Part shown: piece after piece, positions 14,134 to 28,609 of the stretch | Layout of the letters: each line of letters starts with the position of its first letter | Numbering within the stretch: position 1 is the first letter of the stretch | Source: Ptiloglossa arizonensis | Taxonomy: Eukaryota; Arthropoda; Insecta; Hymenoptera; Colletidae | Length of the DNA: 64,000 nucleotides | Assembly: GCF_051014685.1 (NCBI RefSeq) | Contig: NW_027479667.1 | Location: forward strand, 1-64,000 | Reading direction: 5' to 3' | Made by a program: the position numbers and the translations under genes | The notes under the pieces: generated by a model | What the model was told of the DNA's origin: nothing | The model's database searches: none | What the model saw: the letters and a program-made list of their open reading frames with translations, nothing else

Positions 14134-14686
14134 TATAACGTATAACGTATAACGTATAACGTATAACGTATAACGTATAACGTATAACGTATAACGTATA
14201 ACGTATAACGTATAACGTATAACGTATAACGTATAACGTATAACGTATAACGTATAACGTATAACGTATAACGTATAACGTATAACGTATAACGTATAAC
14301 GTATAACGTATAACGTATAACGTATAACGTATAACGTATAACGTATAACGTATAACGTATAACGTATAACGTATAACGTATAACGTATAACGTATAACGT
14401 ATAACGTATAACGTATAACGTATAACGTATAGCGTATAACGTATAACGTATAACGTATAACGTATAACGTATAACGTATAACGTATTACGTATAACGTAT
14501 AACGTATAGCGTATAACGTATACGTATAACGATTAACGTAAAACGTATGACGTATTACATATTACGTATAACGTATAACGTATATCGTATAACGTGTAAC
14601 GTATAACGTATAACGTATAACGTATAACGAATAACGTATAACGTATAACGTATAACGTATAACGTATAACGTATGTCGTATAACGT

Positions 14687-14770
14687 ACAACGTATAACGT
14701 ACAACGTATAACGTACAACGTATAACGTACAACGTATAACGTACAACGTATAACGTACAACGTATAACGT
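14687..14770 (+). repeat. 14-bp dimer block, block 4
   Basis: Six copies of acaacgtataacgt preceded by tatgtcg. The right border reads ataacgtatatcg rather than the aatgtatatcg of blocks 1-3. Confidence 0.95.
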
Positions 14771-14973
14771 ATAACGTATATCGTATAACGTATAACGTAT
14801 AACGTATAGCGTATAACGTATAACGTACAACGTTTAACGTGTAACGTACAACGTATAACGTATAACGTATATCCTATAACGCATAACGTATAACGTATAA
14901 CGTATAACGTATAACGTATAACGTATAACGTATAACGTATAACGTATAACGTATAACGTATGTCGTATAACGT

Positions 14974-15064
14974 ACAACGTATAACGTACAACGTATAACG
15001 TACAACGTATAACGTACAACGTATAACGTACAACGTATAACGTACAACGTATAACGTACAACGT
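14974..15064 (+). repeat. 14-bp dimer block, block 5
   Basis: Six full copies of acaacgtataacgt plus a seventh acaacg that runs directly into tatatcg. It is the longest of the five blocks and lies 287 bp (41 units) after block 4. Confidence 0.93.
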
Positions 15065-15419
15065 ATATCGTATAACGTATAACGTATAACGTATAACGTA
15101 TAACGTATAACGTATAACGTATAACGTATAACGTATAACGTATAACGTATAACGTATAACGTATAACGTATAACGTATAACGTATAACGTATAACGTATA
15201 ACGTATAACGTATAACGTATAACGTATAACGTATAACGTATAACGTATAACGTATAACGTATAACGTATAACGTATAACGTATAACGTATAACGTATAAC
15301 GTATAACGTATAACGTATAACGTATAACGTATAGCGTATAACGTATAACGTATAACGTATAACGTATAACGTATTACGTATAACGTATAACGTATAGCGT
15401 ATAACGTATAACGTATAAC

Positions 15420-16250
15420 GATTAACGTAAAACGTATGACGTATTACATATTACGTATAACGTATAACGTATATCGTATAACGTGTAACGTATAACGTAT
15501 AACGTATAACGTATAACGAATAACGTATAACGTATAACGTATAACGTATAACGTATAAGGTATAACGTATGTCGTATAACGTATAACGTATAACGTATAA
15601 CGTATAACGTATAACGTATAACGTATAACGTATAATGTATAACGTATAACGTATAACGTATAACGTATAGCATATAACGTATAACGTATAACGTATAACG
15701 TACAACGTCTAACGTATAACGTATAACGTATAACGTATAACGTACAACGTATAACGTATAACGTATAACGTATAACGTATAACGTATAACGTATAACGTA
15801 CGACGTTTAACGTATAACGTATAACGTATAACGTATAACGTATAACGTATAACGTATAACGTATAACGCATAACGTATAACGTATAACGTATAACGTATA
15901 AGGTATAACGTATAACGTACAACGTTTAACGTGTAACGTATAACGTATAACGTATAACGTATAACGTATAACGTATAACGCATAACGTATAATCTATAAC
16001 GTATAACGTATAACGTATAACGTATAACGTATAACGTATAACGTATAACGTATAACCTATAGCGTCTAACATATAACGTATAACGTATAACGTATAACGT
16101 ATAAAGTATAACTAATAACGTATAACGTATAACGTATAATGTATAACGTATAACGTATAGCGTATAGCGTATAACGTATAACGTACAACGATTAACGTAA
16201 AACGCATGACGTATTACATATTACGTATAACGTATAACGTACAACGTATA
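15420..16250 (+). repeat. Duplicated satellite segment D1, copy 1
   Basis: Begins at a 38-bp cassette and continues through accatatcg-like and tatgtcg landmarks to an aaaacgcatgacg cassette near 16200. The same series recurs at 17400-18240 with an offset of 1,988 bp (284 units) at its right end. Confidence 0.75.
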
Positions 16251-16870
16251 ACGTATAACGTACAACGTATAACGTATAACGATTAACGTAAAACGTATGA
16301 CGTATTACATATTACGTATAACGTATAACGTATAACGTATAATGTATAACGTAGAACGTATAACGTATAACGTATAACGTATAACGCATAACGTATAACG
16401 TATAACGTATAACGTATAACGTATAACGTATAACGTACAACGTTTAACGTATAACGTATAACGTAGAACGTATAACGTATAACGTATAACGTATAACGTA
16501 TGACGAATAACGTATAACGTACAACGTTTAACGTATAACGTATAACGTAGAACGTATAACGTACATCGTATAACGTATAACGTACAACGTATAACGTATA
16601 ACGTATGTCCTATAACGCATAACGTATAACGTATAACGTATAACGTATAACGTATAACGTATAACGTATAACGTATAACGTATAACGTATAACGTATAAC
16701 GTATAACGTATAACGTATAACGTATAACGTATGTCGTAGAACGTATAACGTATAACGTATAAAGTACAACTTATAACGTATAACGTATAACGTATAACAT
16801 ATAACGTATAACGTATAACGTATAACGTATAACGTATAACGTATAACGTATAACGTATAACGTATAACGT

Positions 16871-17330
16871 ATGTCGTAGAACGTATAACGTATAACGTAT
16901 AACGTATAACGTATAACGTATAACGTATAATGTATAACGTATAACGTATAACATATAACGTATAACGTATAACGTATAACGTATAACGGACAACGTATAA
17001 CGTATAACGTATAATGTATAACGTATAACGTATAACGTATAACGTATAACGTATAACGTATAACGTATAACGTATAACGTATAACGTATAACGTATAACG
17101 TATAACGTATGTCGTAGAACGTATAACGTATAACGTATAACGTATAACGTATAACGTATAACGTATAATGTATAACGTATAACGTATAACATATAACGTA
17201 TAACGTATAACGTATAACGTATAACGGACAACGTATAACGTATAACGTATAATGTATAACGTATAACGTATAACGTATAACGTATAACGTATATCGCATG
17301 ACGTATGACGAATAACGTATAACGTATAAC
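16871..17330 (+). repeat. 238-bp tandem duplication
   Basis: A segment opening with atgtcgtagaacg and carrying an aatgtataac, an ataacatataac and a cggacaacg landmark occurs at 16871 and again at 17109, exactly 34 units later. Confidence 0.8.
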
Positions 17331-17399
17331 GTATAACGTATAACGTATAACGTATTACGTATAACGTATAACGTATAGCGTATAACGTATAACGTATAA

Positions 17400-18240
17400 C
17401 GATTAACGTAAAACGTATGACGTATTACATATTACGTATAACGTATAACCAATATCGTATAACGTGTAACGTATAACGTATAACGTATAACGTATAACGT
17501 ATAACGAATAACGTATAACGTATAACGTATAACGTATAACGTATAAGGTATAACGTATGTCGTATAACGTATAACGTATAACGTATAACGTATAACGTAT
17601 AACGTATAACGTATAACGTATAATGTATAACGTATAACGTATAACGTATAACGTATAGCATATAACGTATAACGTATAACGTATAACGTACAACGTCTAA
17701 CGTATAACGTATAACGTATAACGTATAACGTACAACGTATAACGTATAACGTATAACGTATAACGTATAACGTATAACGTATAACGTACGACGTTTAACG
17801 TATAACGTATAACGTATAACGTATAACGTATAACGTATAACGTATAACGTATAACGCATAACGTATAACGTATAACGTATAACGTATAAGGTATAACGTA
17901 TAACGTACAACGTTTAACGTGTAACGTATAACGTATAACGTATAACGTATAACGTATAACGTATAACGCATAACGTATAATGTATAACGTATAACGTATA
18001 ACGTATAACGTATAACGTATAACGTATAACGTATAACGTATAACCTATAGCGTCTAACATATAACGTATAACGTATAACGTATAACGTATAAAGTATAAC
18101 TAATAACGTATAACGTATAACGTATAATGTATAACGTATAACGTATAGCGTATAGCGTATAACGTATAACGTACAACGATTAACGTAAAACGCATGACGT
18201 ATTACATATTACGTATAACGTATAACGTACAACGTATAAC
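17400..18240 (+). repeat. Duplicated satellite segment D1, copy 2
   Basis: Partner of 15420-16250. The cgcatgacg landmark is at 18191 here and at 16203 in copy 1. Small differences, such as ataaccaatatcg near 17448 and tataatgtataac for tataatctataac near 17978, show that the copies have diverged by point changes. Confidence 0.75.
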
Positions 18241-21200
18241 GTATAACGTACAACGTATAACGTATAACGTATATCCTATAACGCATAACGTATAACGTAT
18301 AACGTATAACGTATAACGTATAACGTATAACGTATAACGTATAACGTATAACGTATAACGTATAACGTATAACGCATAACGTATAACGTATAACGTATAA
18401 CGTATAACGTATAACGGATAACGTATAACGTATAACGTACAACGTTTAACGTATAACGTATAACGTGTAACGTGTAACGTATAACGTATAACGTATAACG
18501 TATAACGTATAACGTATAACGTATAACGTACGACGTTTAACGTATAACGTATAACGTATAACGTATAACGTATAACGTATAACGTACGACGTTTAACGTA
18601 TAACGTATAACGTATAACGTATAACGTATAACGTATAACGTATAACGTATAACGTATAACGTATAACGTATAACGTATAACGTATGACGTATAACGTATA
18701 ACGTATAACGTATAACGTATAACGTATAACGTATAACGTATAACTTATAACGTACAACGTATAACGTATAACGTATATCCTATAACGCATAACGTATAAC
18801 GTATAACGTATAACGTATAACGTATAACGTATAACGTATAACGTATAACGTATAACGTATAACGTATAAAGTATAACGTATAACGTATAACGTATAACGT
18901 ATAACGTATAACTTATAACGTACAACGTATAACGTATAACGTATATCCTATAACGCATAACGTATAACGTATAACGTATAACGTATAACGTATAACGTAT
19001 AACGTATAACGTATAACGTATAACGTATAACGTATAACGTATAACGTATAACGTATAACGTATAACGTATAACGTATAACGTATAACGTATAACGTATAA
19101 CGTATAACGTATAACGTATAACGTATAACGTATAACGTATAGCGTATAACGTATAGCGTATAACGTATAACGTATAACGTATAACGTATAACGTATAACG
19201 TATAACGTATAACGTATAACGTATAACGTATAACGTATAACGTATAACGTATAACGTATAACGTATAACGTATAACGTATAACGTATAACGTATAACGTA
19301 TAACGTATAACGTATAACGTATAACGTATAACGTATAACGTATAACGTATAACGTATAACGTATAACGTATAACGTATAACGTATAACGTATAACGTATA
19401 AAGTATAACGTATAGCGTACAACGTATAACGTATAACGATTAACGTAAAACGTATGACGTATTACATATTACGTATAACGTATAACGTATAACGTATAAT
19501 GTATAACGTATAACGTATAACGTATAACGTATAACGTATAACGCATAACGTATAACGTATAACGTATAACGTATAACGTATAACGTATAACGTACAACGT
19601 TTAACGTATAACGTATAACGTAGAACGTATAACGTATAACGTATAACGTATAACGTATGACGAATAACGTATAACGTACAACGTTTAACGTATAACGTAT
19701 AACGTAGAACGTATAACGTACATCGTATAACGTATAACGTACAACGTATAACGTATAACGTATGTCCTATAACGCATAACGTATAACGTATAACGTATAA
19801 CGTATAACGTATAACGTATAACGTATAACGTATAACGTATAACGTATAACGTATAACGTATAACGTATAACGTATAACGTATAACGTATAACGTATAACG
19901 TATAACGTATGTCGTAGAACGTATAACGTATAACGTATAACGTATAACGTATAACGTATAACGTATAATGTATAACGTATAACGTATAACATATAACGTA
20001 TAACGTATAACGTATAACGTATAACGGACAACGTATAACGTATAACGTATAATGTATAACGTATAACGTATAACGTATAACGTATAACGTATATCGCATG
20101 ACGTATAACGCATAACGTATAACGTATAACGTACAACGTATAACGTATAACGTATAACGTATAACGTATAACGTATAACGTATAAAGTATCACGTCTAAC
20201 GTATAACGTATAACGTATAACGTATAACGTATAAAGTATAACTTATAACGTATAACGTATAACGTATAACGTGTAACGTATAACGTATAACGTATAACGT
20301 ATAACGTATAACGCATAACGTATAACGTATAACGTATAACGCATAACGTATAACGTATAACGTATAACGTATAACGTATAACGTATAACGTATAACGTAT
20401 GACGTATCACGTATAAGGTATGACCTATAACGTATAACGTATAACGTATAACGTATAACGTATAACGTATAACGTATAACGTATAACGTATAACGTATAG
20501 CGTCTAACGTATAACGTATAACGTATAACGTATAACGTATAGCGTATAACGTATAACGTATAACGATTAACGTAAAACGTATGACGTATTACATATTACG
20601 TATAACGTATAACGTATAACGTATAACGTATAACGTATAACGTATAACGTATAACGTATAACGTATAACGTATAACGCATAACGTATAACGTATAACGTA
20701 TAACGTATAAGGTATAACGTATGACGTATAACGTATAACGTATGTCGTATAACGTATAACGTATAACGTATAACGTATAACGTATAAACGTATAACGTAT
20801 AATGTATAACGTATAACGTATAACGTATAAAGTATAACGTATAACGTACAACGTATAACGTATAACGTATATCCTATAACGCATAACGTATAACGGATAA
20901 CGTATAACGTATAACGTATAACGTATAACGTATAACGTATAACGTATAACGTATAACGTATAACGTATAACGTATAACGTATAACGTATAACGTATAACG
21001 TACAACGTATAACGTATAACGTATATCCTATAACGCATAACGTATAACGTATAACGTATAACGTATAACGTACGACGTTTAACGTATAACGTATAACGTA
21101 TAACGTATAACGTATAACGTATAACGTATAACGTACAACGTATAACGTATAACGTATATCCTATAACGCATAACGTATAACGTATAACGTATAACGTATA

Positions 21201-21367
21201 ACGTATAACGTATAACGTATAACGTATAACGTATAACGTATAACGTATAACGTATAACGTATAACGTATAACGTATAACGTATAACGCATAACGTATATC
21301 CTATAACGCATAACGTATAGCGTATAACGCATAACGTATACCGTATAACGTATAACGTATAACGTGT

Positions 21368-21380
21368 AACGTATAACGTA
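21368..21380. repeat. Probable target-site duplication, left, LINE tail copy 1
   Basis: aacgtataacgta borders the poly(T) and recurs at 21583-21595 immediately after the element. The satellite period makes 6/7 or 13/14 bp equally readable, so the length is not decisive on its own. 13-14 bp agrees with the informative duplication around the + strand LINE. Confidence 0.6.
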
Positions 21381-21582
21381 TTTTTTTTTTTTTATTAACG
21401 TGGGCGAAATCTTCGAAAGACCCCCCCGCAGCCTGGGGCGGGGCGGGGGGAGTGTGGGATTCCCCGCGCCCGGAAGGAAACCCATCGGGCGCGGGACCTA
21501 CCCACTAAAACCCACCACGGTGGCCATCCTCGCACTATGCAGGGGGAGCACCAGGGACCGAAGACATCATAACATCAGGTGC
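21381..21582 (-). mobile_element. 5'-truncated LINE 3' end, copy 1 (R1-like family)
   Basis: A 189-bp non-satellite segment (21394-21582) plus a 13-base poly(T) at 21381-21393, so the element lies on the - strand with its poly(A) tail to the left. Its complement matches the last 189 bp before the tail of the + strand LINE (35596-35784), including the terminal aataaa. It differs from that copy at five positions and from copy 2 at three. The truncation falls at the sense-strand gcacctg, inside the left arm of a hairpin in the element. It encodes nothing: the open frame across it on the + strand is antisense to a 3' UTR. The flanks are compatible with a 13-14 bp target duplication. Confidence 0.95.
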
Positions 21583-23639
21583 AACGTATAACGTATAACG
21601 TATAACGTATAACGTATAACGTATAACGTATAACGTATAGCGTATAACGTATAGCGTATAACGTATAACGTATAACGATTAACGTAAAACGTATGACGTA
21701 TTACATATTACGTATAACGTATAACGTATAACGTATAACGTATAACGTATAACGTATAACGTATAACGTATAACGTATAACGTATAACGTATAACGCATA
21801 ACGTATGACGTATAACGTATAACGTATAACGTATAACGTATAACGTATAACGTATAACGTATAACGTATAACGTATAACGTATAACGTATAACGTATATC
21901 GTATAACGTATAACGTATAACGTATAACGTAAGACGTATAACGCATGACGTATAACGCATAACGTATAACGTATAACGTACAACGTATAAAGTATAACGT
22001 ATATCCTATAACGCATAACGTATATCCTATAACGCATAACGTATAGCGTATAACGCATAACGTATACCGTATAACGTATAACGTATAACGTGTAACGTAT
22101 AACGTATAACGTATAACGTATAACGTATAACGTATAACGTATAACGTATAACGTATAACGTACAACGTATAACGTATAACGTATATCCTATAACGCATAA
22201 CGTATAACGTATAACGTATAACGTATAACGTATAACGTATAACGTATAACGTATAACGTATAACGTATAACGTATAACGTATAACGTATAACGTATAACG
22301 TATAACGTATAACGTATAACGTATAACGCATAACGTATATCCTATAACGCATAACGTATAGCGTATAACGCATAACGTATACCGTATAACGTATAACGTA
22401 TAGCGTGTAACGTATAACGTATAACGTATAACGTATAACGTATAACGTATAACGTATAACGTATAGCGTATAACGTATAACGTATAACGTATAACGTATG
22501 ACGTATAACGTATGACGTATAACGTATAACGTATAACGTATAACGTATAACGTATAACGTATAACGTATAACGTATAACGTATAACGTATAACGTATGTC
22601 GCATGACGTATAACGTATAACGCATAACGTATAACGTATAACGTATAACGTATAACGTATAACGTATAACGTATAACGTATAACGTATAACGTATAACGT
22701 ATAACGTATAACGTATAACGCATAACGTATAACGTATAACGTATAACGTATAACGTATAACGGATAACGTATAACGTATAACGTACAACGTTTAACGTAT
22801 AACGTATAACGTGTAACGTGTAACGTATAACGTATAACGTATAACGTATAACGTATAACGTATAACGTAAGACGTATAACGTATAACGTATAACGTATAA
22901 CGTATAACGTATAACGTATAACGTATGACGTATAACGTATAACGTATAACGTATAACGTATAACGTATAACGTATAACGTATTACGTATAACGTATAACG
23001 TATAGCGTATAACGTATAACGTATAACGATTAACGTAAAACGTATGACGTATTACATATTACGTATAACGTATAACGTATAACGTATAACGTATAACGTA
23101 TAACGTATAACGTATGTCGGATGACGTATAACGTAGAACGTATAACGTATAACGTATAACGTATAACGTATAACGTATGACGTATAACGTATGACGTATA
23201 ACGTATAACGTATAACGTATATCCTATAACGCATAACGTATGACGTATAACGTATGACGTATAACGTATAACGTATAACGTATAACGTATAACGTATAAC
23301 GTATAACGTACAACGTATAACGTATAACGTACAACGTATAACGTATAACGTATATCCTATAACGCATAACGTATAACGTATAACGTATTACGTATAACGT
23401 ATAACGTATAACGTATAACGTATGACGAATAACGTATAACGTACAACGTTTAACGTATAACGTATAACGTAGAACGTAGAACGTACAACGTATAACGTAT
23501 AACGTACAACGTATAACGTATAACGTATATCCTATAACGCATAACGTATAACGTATAACGTATTACGTATAACGTATAACGTATAACGTATAACGTATAA
23601 CGTATAACGTATAACGTATAACGAATAACGTATAACGTA

Positions 23640-24265
23640 TAACGTATAACGTATGTCGTATAACGTATAACGTATAACGTATAACGTATAACGTATAACG
23701 TATAACGTATAATGTATAACGTATAACGTATAACGTATAACGTATAACGTATAACGTATAACGTATAACGTATATCCTATAACGCATAACGTATATCCTA
23801 TAACGCATGACGTATAGCGTATAACGCATAACGTATACCGTATATCGTATAACGTATAACGTGTAACGTATAACGTATAACGTATAACGTATAACGTATA
23901 ACGTATAACGTATAACGTATAACGTATAACGTATAACGAATAACGTATAACGTATAACGTATAACGTATGTCGTATAACGTATAACGTATAACGTATAAC
24001 GTATAACGTATAACGTATAACGTATAATGTGTAACGTATAACGTATAACGTATAACGTATAACGTATAACGTATAACGTATAACGTATATCCTATAACGC
24101 ATAACGTATATCCTATAACGCATGACGTATAGCGTATAACGCATAACGTATACCGTATATCGTATAACGTATAACGTGTAACGTATAACGTATAACGTAT
24201 AACGTATAACGTATAACGTATAACGTATAACGTATAACGTATAACGTATAACGTATGACGAATAA
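23640..24265 (+). repeat. 315-bp tandem duplication of satellite variants
   Basis: The series tatgtcg, aatg, two tatatcctataacgc landmarks, gcatgacgtatagcg, ataccgtatatcg and gtgtaacg occurs twice. The gcatgacg landmark is at 23805 and 24120, 315 bp (45 units) apart. Confidence 0.8.
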
Positions 24266-27200
24266 CGTATAACGTACAACGTTTAACGTATAACGTATAA
24301 CGTAGAACGTATAACGTACATCGTATAACGTATAACGTACAACGTATAGCGTATAACGTATGTCCTATAACGCATAACGTATAACGTATAACGTATAACG
24401 TATAACGTATAACGTATAACGTATAACGTATAACGTATAACGTATAACGTATAACGTATAACGTATAACGTATAACGTATAACGTATAACGTATAACGTA
24501 TAACGTTTAACGTATAACGTATAACGTGTAACGTGTAACGTATAACGTATAACGTATAACGTATAACGTATAACGTATAACGTATAACGTATGTCCTATA
24601 ACGCATAACGTATAACGTATAACGTATAACGTATAACGTATAACGTATAACGTATAACGTATAACGTATAACGTATAACGTATAACGTATAACGTATAAC
24701 GTATAACGTATAACGATTAACGTAAAACGTATGACGTATTACATATTACGTATAACGTATAACGTATAACGTATAACGTATAACGTATAACGTATAACGT
24801 ATAACGTATAACGTATAACGTATAACGCATAACGTATGACGTATAACGTATAACGTATAACGTATAACGTATAACGTATAACGTATAACGTATAACGTAT
24901 AACGTATAACTTATAACGTATAACGTATAACGTATATCGTATAACGTATAACGTATAACGTATAACGTAAGACGTATAACGCATGACGTATAACGCATAA
25001 CGTATAACGTATAACGTACAACGTATAAAGTATAACGTATATCCTATAACGCATAACGTATATCCTATAACGCATAACGTATAGCGTATAACGCATAATG
25101 TATACCGTATAACGTATAACGTATAACGTGTAACGTATAACGTATAACGTATAACGTATAACGTATAACGTATAACGTATAACGTATAACGTATAACGTA
25201 TAACGTACAACGTATAACGTATAACGTATATCCTATAACGCATAACGTATAACGTATAACGTATAACGTATAACGTATAACGTATAACGTATAACGTATA
25301 ACGTATAACGTATAACGTATAACGTATAACGTATAACGTATAACGTATAACGTATAACGTATAACGCATAACGTATATCCTATAACGCATAACGTATAGC
25401 GTATAACGCATAACGTATACCGTATAACGTATAATGTATAACGTGTAACGTATAACGTATAACGTATAACGTATAACGTATAACGTATAACGTATAACGT
25501 ATAGCGTATAACGTATAACGTATAACGTATAACGTATGACGTATAACGTATGACGTATAACGTATAACGTATAACGTATAACGTATAACGTATAACGTAT
25601 AACGTATAACGTATAACGCATAACGTATAACGTATAACGTATAACGTATAACGTATAACGTATAACGTATGTCGCATGACGTATAACGTAGAACGTATAA
25701 CGTATAACGTATAACGTATAACGTATAACGTATAACGTATAACGTATAACGTATAACGTATAACGTATAACGTATAACGTATAACGCATAACGTATAACG
25801 TATAACGTATAACGTATAACGTATAACGGATAACGTATAACGTATAACGTACAACGTTTAACGTATAACGTATAACGTGTAACGTGTAACGTATAACGTA
25901 TAACGTATAACGTATAACGTATAACGTATAACGTATAACGTACGACGTTTAACGTATAACGTATAACGTATAACGTATAACGTATAACGTATAACGTACG
26001 ACGTTTAACGTATAACGTATAACGTATAACGTATAACGTATAACGTATAACGTATAACGTATAACTTATAACGTACAACGTATAACGTATAACGTATATC
26101 CTATAACGCATAACGTATAACGTATAACGTATAACGTATAACGTATAACGTATAACGTATAACGTATAGCGTACAACGTATAACGTATAACGATTAACGT
26201 AAAACGTATGACGTATTACATATTACGTATAACGTATAACGTATAACGTATAATGTATAACGTATAACGTATAACGTATAACGTATAACGTACAACGTTT
26301 AACGTATAACGTATAACGTAGAACGTATAACGTATAACGTATAACGTATAACGTATGACGAATAACGTATAACGTACAACGTTTAACGTATAACGTATAA
26401 CGTAGAACGTATAACGTACATCGTATAACGTATAACGTACAACGTATAACGTATAACGTATGTCCTATAACGCATAACGTATAACGTATAACGTATAACG
26501 TATAACGTATAACGTATAACGTATAACGTATAACGTATAACGTATAACGTATAACGTATAACGTATAACGTATAACGTATAACGTATAACGTATAACGTA
26601 TAACGTATGTCGTAGAACGTATAACGTATAACGTATAACGTATAACGTATAATGTATAACGTATAATGTATAACGTATAACGTATAACATATAACGTATA
26701 ACGTATAACGTATAACGTATAACGGACAACGTATAACGTATAACGTATAATGTATAACGTATAACGTATAACGTATAACGTATAACGTATATCGCATGAC
26801 GTATAACGCATAACGTATAACGTATAACGTACAACGTATAACGTATAACGTATAACGTATAACGTATAACGTATAACGTATAAAGTATCACGTCTAACGT
26901 ATAACGTATAACGTATAACGTATAACGTATAAAGTATAACTTATAACGTATAACGTATAACGTATAACGTGTAACGTATAACGTATAACGTATAACGTAT
27001 AACGTATAACGCATAACGTATAACGTATAACGTATAACGCATAACGTATAACGTATAACGTATAAAGTATTAACGTATAACGTATAACGTATGACGTATC
27101 ACGTATAAGGTATGACCTATAACGTATAACGTATAACGTATAACGTATAACGTATAACGTATAACGTATAACGTATAACGTATAACGTATAGCGTCTAAC

Positions 27201-28394
27201 GTATAACGTATAACGTATAACGTATAACGTATAGCGTATAACGTATAACGTATAACGATTAACGTAAAACGTATGACGTATTACATATTACGTATAACGT
27301 ATAACGTATAACGTATAACGTATAACGTATAACGTATAACGTATAACGTATAACGTATAACGTATAACGCATAACGTATAACGTATAACGTATAACGTAT
27401 AAGGTATAACGTATGACGTATAACGTATAACGTATGTCGTATAACGTATAACGTATAACGTATAACGTATAACGTATAACGTATAACGTATAATGTATAA
27501 CGTATAACGTATAACGTATAACGTATAACGTATAACGTATAACGCATAACGTATATCCTATAACGCATAACGTATAGCGTATAACGCATAACGTATACCG
27601 TATAACGTATAACGTATAACGTATAACGTATAACGTATAACGTATAACGTATAACGTATAACGTATAACGTATAACGCATAACGTATAACGTATAACGTA
27701 TAACGTATAAGGTATAACGTATGACGTATAACGTATAACGTATGTCGTATAACGTATAACGTATAACGTATAACGTATAACGTATAACGTATAACGTATA
27801 ATGTATAACGTATAACGTATAACGTATAACGTATAACGTATAACGTACAACGTATAACGTATAACGTATAACGTATATCCTATAACGCATAACGTATAAC
27901 GGATAACGTATAACGTATAACGTATAACGTATAACGTATAACGTATAACGTATAACGTATAACGTATAACGTATAACGTATAACGTATAACGTATAACGT
28001 ATAACGTATAACGTATAACGTACAACGTATAACGTATAACGTATATCCTATAACGCATAACGTATAACGTATAACGTATAACGTATAACGTACGACGTTT
28101 AACGTATAACGTATAACGTATAACGTATAACGTATAACGTATAACGTATAACGTATAACGTACAACGTATAACGTATAACGTATATCCTATAACGCATAA
28201 CGTATAACGTATAACGTATAACGTATAACGTATAACGTATAACGTATAACGTATAACGTATAACGTATAACGTATAACGTATAACGTATAACGTATAACG
28301 TATAACGTATAACGCATAACGTATATCCTATAACGCATAACGTATAGCGTATAACGCATAACGTATACCGTATAACGTATAACGTATAACGTGT

Positions 28395-28407
28395 AACGTA
28401 TAACGTA
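28395..28407. repeat. Probable target-site duplication, left, LINE tail copy 2
   Basis: aacgtataacgta next to the poly(T), repeated at 28610-28622 on the other side. Same caveat about satellite periodicity as for copy 1. Confidence 0.6.
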
Positions 28408-28609
28408 TTTTTTTTTTTTTATTAACGTGGGGGAAATCTTCGAAAGACCCCCCCGCAGCCTGGGGAGGGGCGGGGGGAGTGTGGGATTCCCCGCGCCCGG
28501 AAGGAAACCCATCGGGCGCGGGACCTACCCACTAAAACCCACCACGGTGGCCATCCTCGCACTATGCAGGGGGAGCACCAAGGACCGAAGACATCATAAC
28601 ATCAGGTGC
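28408..28609 (-). mobile_element. 5'-truncated LINE 3' end, copy 2 (R1-like family)
   Basis: Same structure as the element at 21381: 13 T residues (28408-28420) and then 189 bp (28421-28609) truncated at exactly the same base. It differs from copy 1 at three positions (about 1.6%) and from the + strand LINE at four. Copies 1 and 2 share three differences from the + strand LINE, and both sides of the satellite flank match, so this is a duplicate of one insertion and not an independent event. Confidence 0.95.

Larger units (their letters stand above)
14134..21380 (+). repeat. Heptamer satellite, patchwork domain
   Basis: The same heptamer in the same orientation, but without the regular H1-H7 order. 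It contains dimer blocks 4 and 5, long pure runs, a 1,988-bp spaced duplication (about 15420-16250 against 17400-18240) and a 238-bp tandem duplication (about 16871 and 17109). The first ataaggtatgacctata variants appear near 20.4 kb. No gene is visible. Confidence 0.95.
19437..26190 (+). repeat. About 7-kb duplicated segment D2, copy 1 (contains LINE tail 1)
   Basis: Begins at the 19437 cassette. Landmarks recur downstream at offsets of 6,754 (cassette, 26191), 6,698 (tacatcg), 7,027 (LINE poly(T)) and 7,041 (cassette, 28717). The offsets differ by multiples of 7, and each leaves remainder 6 on division by 7, so a single phase change plus whole-unit gains and losses separates the two copies. 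The presence of the same LINE remnant in both is strong independent support. Confidence 0.85.
21583..28407 (+). repeat. Heptamer satellite between the two LINE tails
   Basis: Same unit and orientation. Contains a 315-bp tandem duplication at about 23640-24265 and the start of D2 copy 2 at 26191. Frequent landmarks are tatatcctataacgcat, taagacgtataacgcatgac, atgtcgcatgacg and ataccgtata. No gene or RNA feature is visible. Confidence 0.95.

Noticed and set aside
1..16250. A CRISPR array suggested by regular repeats
   Set aside because: There are no unique spacers. The repeat is a continuous 7-bp tandem unit with ordered point variants, and no cas gene is present.
21400..21591. A 63-codon + strand frame, with its twin at 28427-28618
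   Set aside because: Both lie antisense to the 3' UTR of the LINE tails and run into satellite at their ends. They exist because the same insertion was duplicated.
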